The notes beneath the pieces are model-generated. The model saw nothing but the letters and a program-made list of their open reading frames with translations. It made no database searches and was not told the DNA's origin. A stretch of 64,000 nt of DNA from Streptococcus suis (GTDB lineage Bacteria; Bacillota; Bacilli; Lactobacillales; Streptococcaceae), in assembly GCA_024583055.1 (NCBI GenBank), contig CP102145.1, positions 1,674,001-1,738,000 of the forward strand, written 5' to 3'. Positions 63,490 to 64,000 of this stretch are shown in pieces (the stretch's first letter is position 1; the number at the start of each line of letters is the position of its first letter). A program made the position numbers and the translations under genes.

Positions 63490-64000
63490 CATACATCGGC
63501 CCACAGTAGCTAAGGTGAAGGTGGGCAATATTGGTCACAACTTTGATAGGCTGACAGAGAATCTGCCAGCTCGAACGAAGAAGTTTGCGGTTGTTAAGGC
63601 CGGTGCCTATGGCCATGGGGCTGTGGAAGTGGCGCGTGAATTGTCATCCAAGGCAGATGGCTTCTGTGTTTCCAATATGGACGAGGCCTTGGAGCTCCGC
63701 CAGGCCGGTCTGGAACATCCAATTTTGATTCTTGGTGTGGTCCCAATCGACTGCATTCCTCTGGCCCGCCAGACAAATATTAGTCTGACAGTGTCTAGTC
63801 TGGATTGGTGGCACTTGGTGCAGGAGGCAGGATTGGAACTGGACGGCCTGTCTGTCCATATCAAGGTGGATACAGGTATGGGGCGTCTGGGTTTTCGGAA
63901 TGTTGAGGAAATCACTGAACTGATTGAAGAATTGGCAGCTGCTGATGTAGATTTTGAAGGTATCTTTACCCATTTTGCGGCTGCAGACCAGGCAGACGAT
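63479..64000 (+). CDS. alr: Alanine racemase, 3' end cut by window edge
   Basis: The first 174 codons of a PLP-dependent fold III racemase. [17 protein letters not shown] contains the PLP lysine Lys40 (the usual KANAYGHG has Gly here for Asn, which is common variation). [13 protein letters not shown] near residue 128 and [12 protein letters not shown] near 160 are the other hallmarks. It makes D-alanine for peptidoglycan and teichoic acids. GGAGG for its start lies inside acpS. Confidence 0.95.
   Translation, partial: MKASIHRPTVAKVKVGNIGHNFDRLTENLPARTKKFAVVKAGAYGHGAVEVARELSSKADGFCVSNMDEALELRQAGLEHPILILGVVPIDCIPLARQTNISLTVSSLDWWHLVQEAGLELDGLSVHIKVDTGMGRLGFRNVEEITELIEELAAADVDFEGIFTHFAAADQADD

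Overview
The window looks like chromosome of a low-GC lactic streptococcus, most probably Streptococcus suis or a close relative. The evidence is the gene content and order: rpmG-secE-nusG beside pbp2A, an AdcAII/Lmb-type lipoprotein next to a very large histidine-triad protein, efp-Asp23-nusB, scrR-scrB/scrA-scrK-manA, and secA-acpS-alr. The many extended -10 (TGnTATAAT) promoters fit as well. The species call is inference from protein similarity; no database search was possible.

Left part (1-15.1 kb): a trehalose locus (treC, treB, divergent treR) in which treB carries an in-frame TGA; then zapA-cvpA-mutS2, a GNAT acetyltransferase, a MerR regulator with its aldo/keto reductase, trxA, a DUF389 membrane protein, a fused MsrAB, a glycine riboswitch controlling a sodium:alanine/glycine symporter, an MscS channel that may be leaderless, and a small membrane protein.

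The stretch 15.1-17.4 kb is accessory: a hairpin-rich repeat region, a 5'-truncated IS110-family transposase and an intact IS1216 that abuts it with no target duplication. 17.5-31.3 kb holds rluA-fnr, pbp2A, rpmG-secE-nusG, the zinc-regulated adcAII-htpS pair behind AdcR boxes, rpoE, pyrG with a likely CTP-sensing attenuator, and an ABC exporter. 31.3-36.4 kb is housekeeping: tRNA-Leu(AAG), fba, rpmB, Asp23-fakA and rpsF-ssb-rpsR.

36.4-46.4 kb is mixed: an IS-transposase remnant with hairpin repeats, two divergent ABC-2 type exporters, a PadR-DUF1700-DUF4097 operon, a truncated formate/nitrite transporter, and DUF1129-corA. 46.5-53.6 kb carries uvrA with a long structured leader, a ribbon-helix-helix protein, a DUF4839 lipoprotein, pepP, and efp-Asp23-nusB. 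The right part is the sucrose regulon (scrR/scrB against scrA, with ScrR operators between them), scrK, manA, secA, acpS and the 5' part of alr.

The functional themes are uptake and phosphotransfer of trehalose and sucrose feeding the aldolase, zinc scavenging, redox repair (TrxA, MsrAB, ferredoxin-NADP reductase), cell-wall and translation/secretion housekeeping, and envelope transport. I found no CRISPR array, prophage or clearly new multi-gene system. The most unusual signals are regulatory or mobile: the treB nonsense codon, the shared hairpin-repeat family, the pyrG initiation/attenuation signal, the uvrA leader, and the IS1216-mediated junction.
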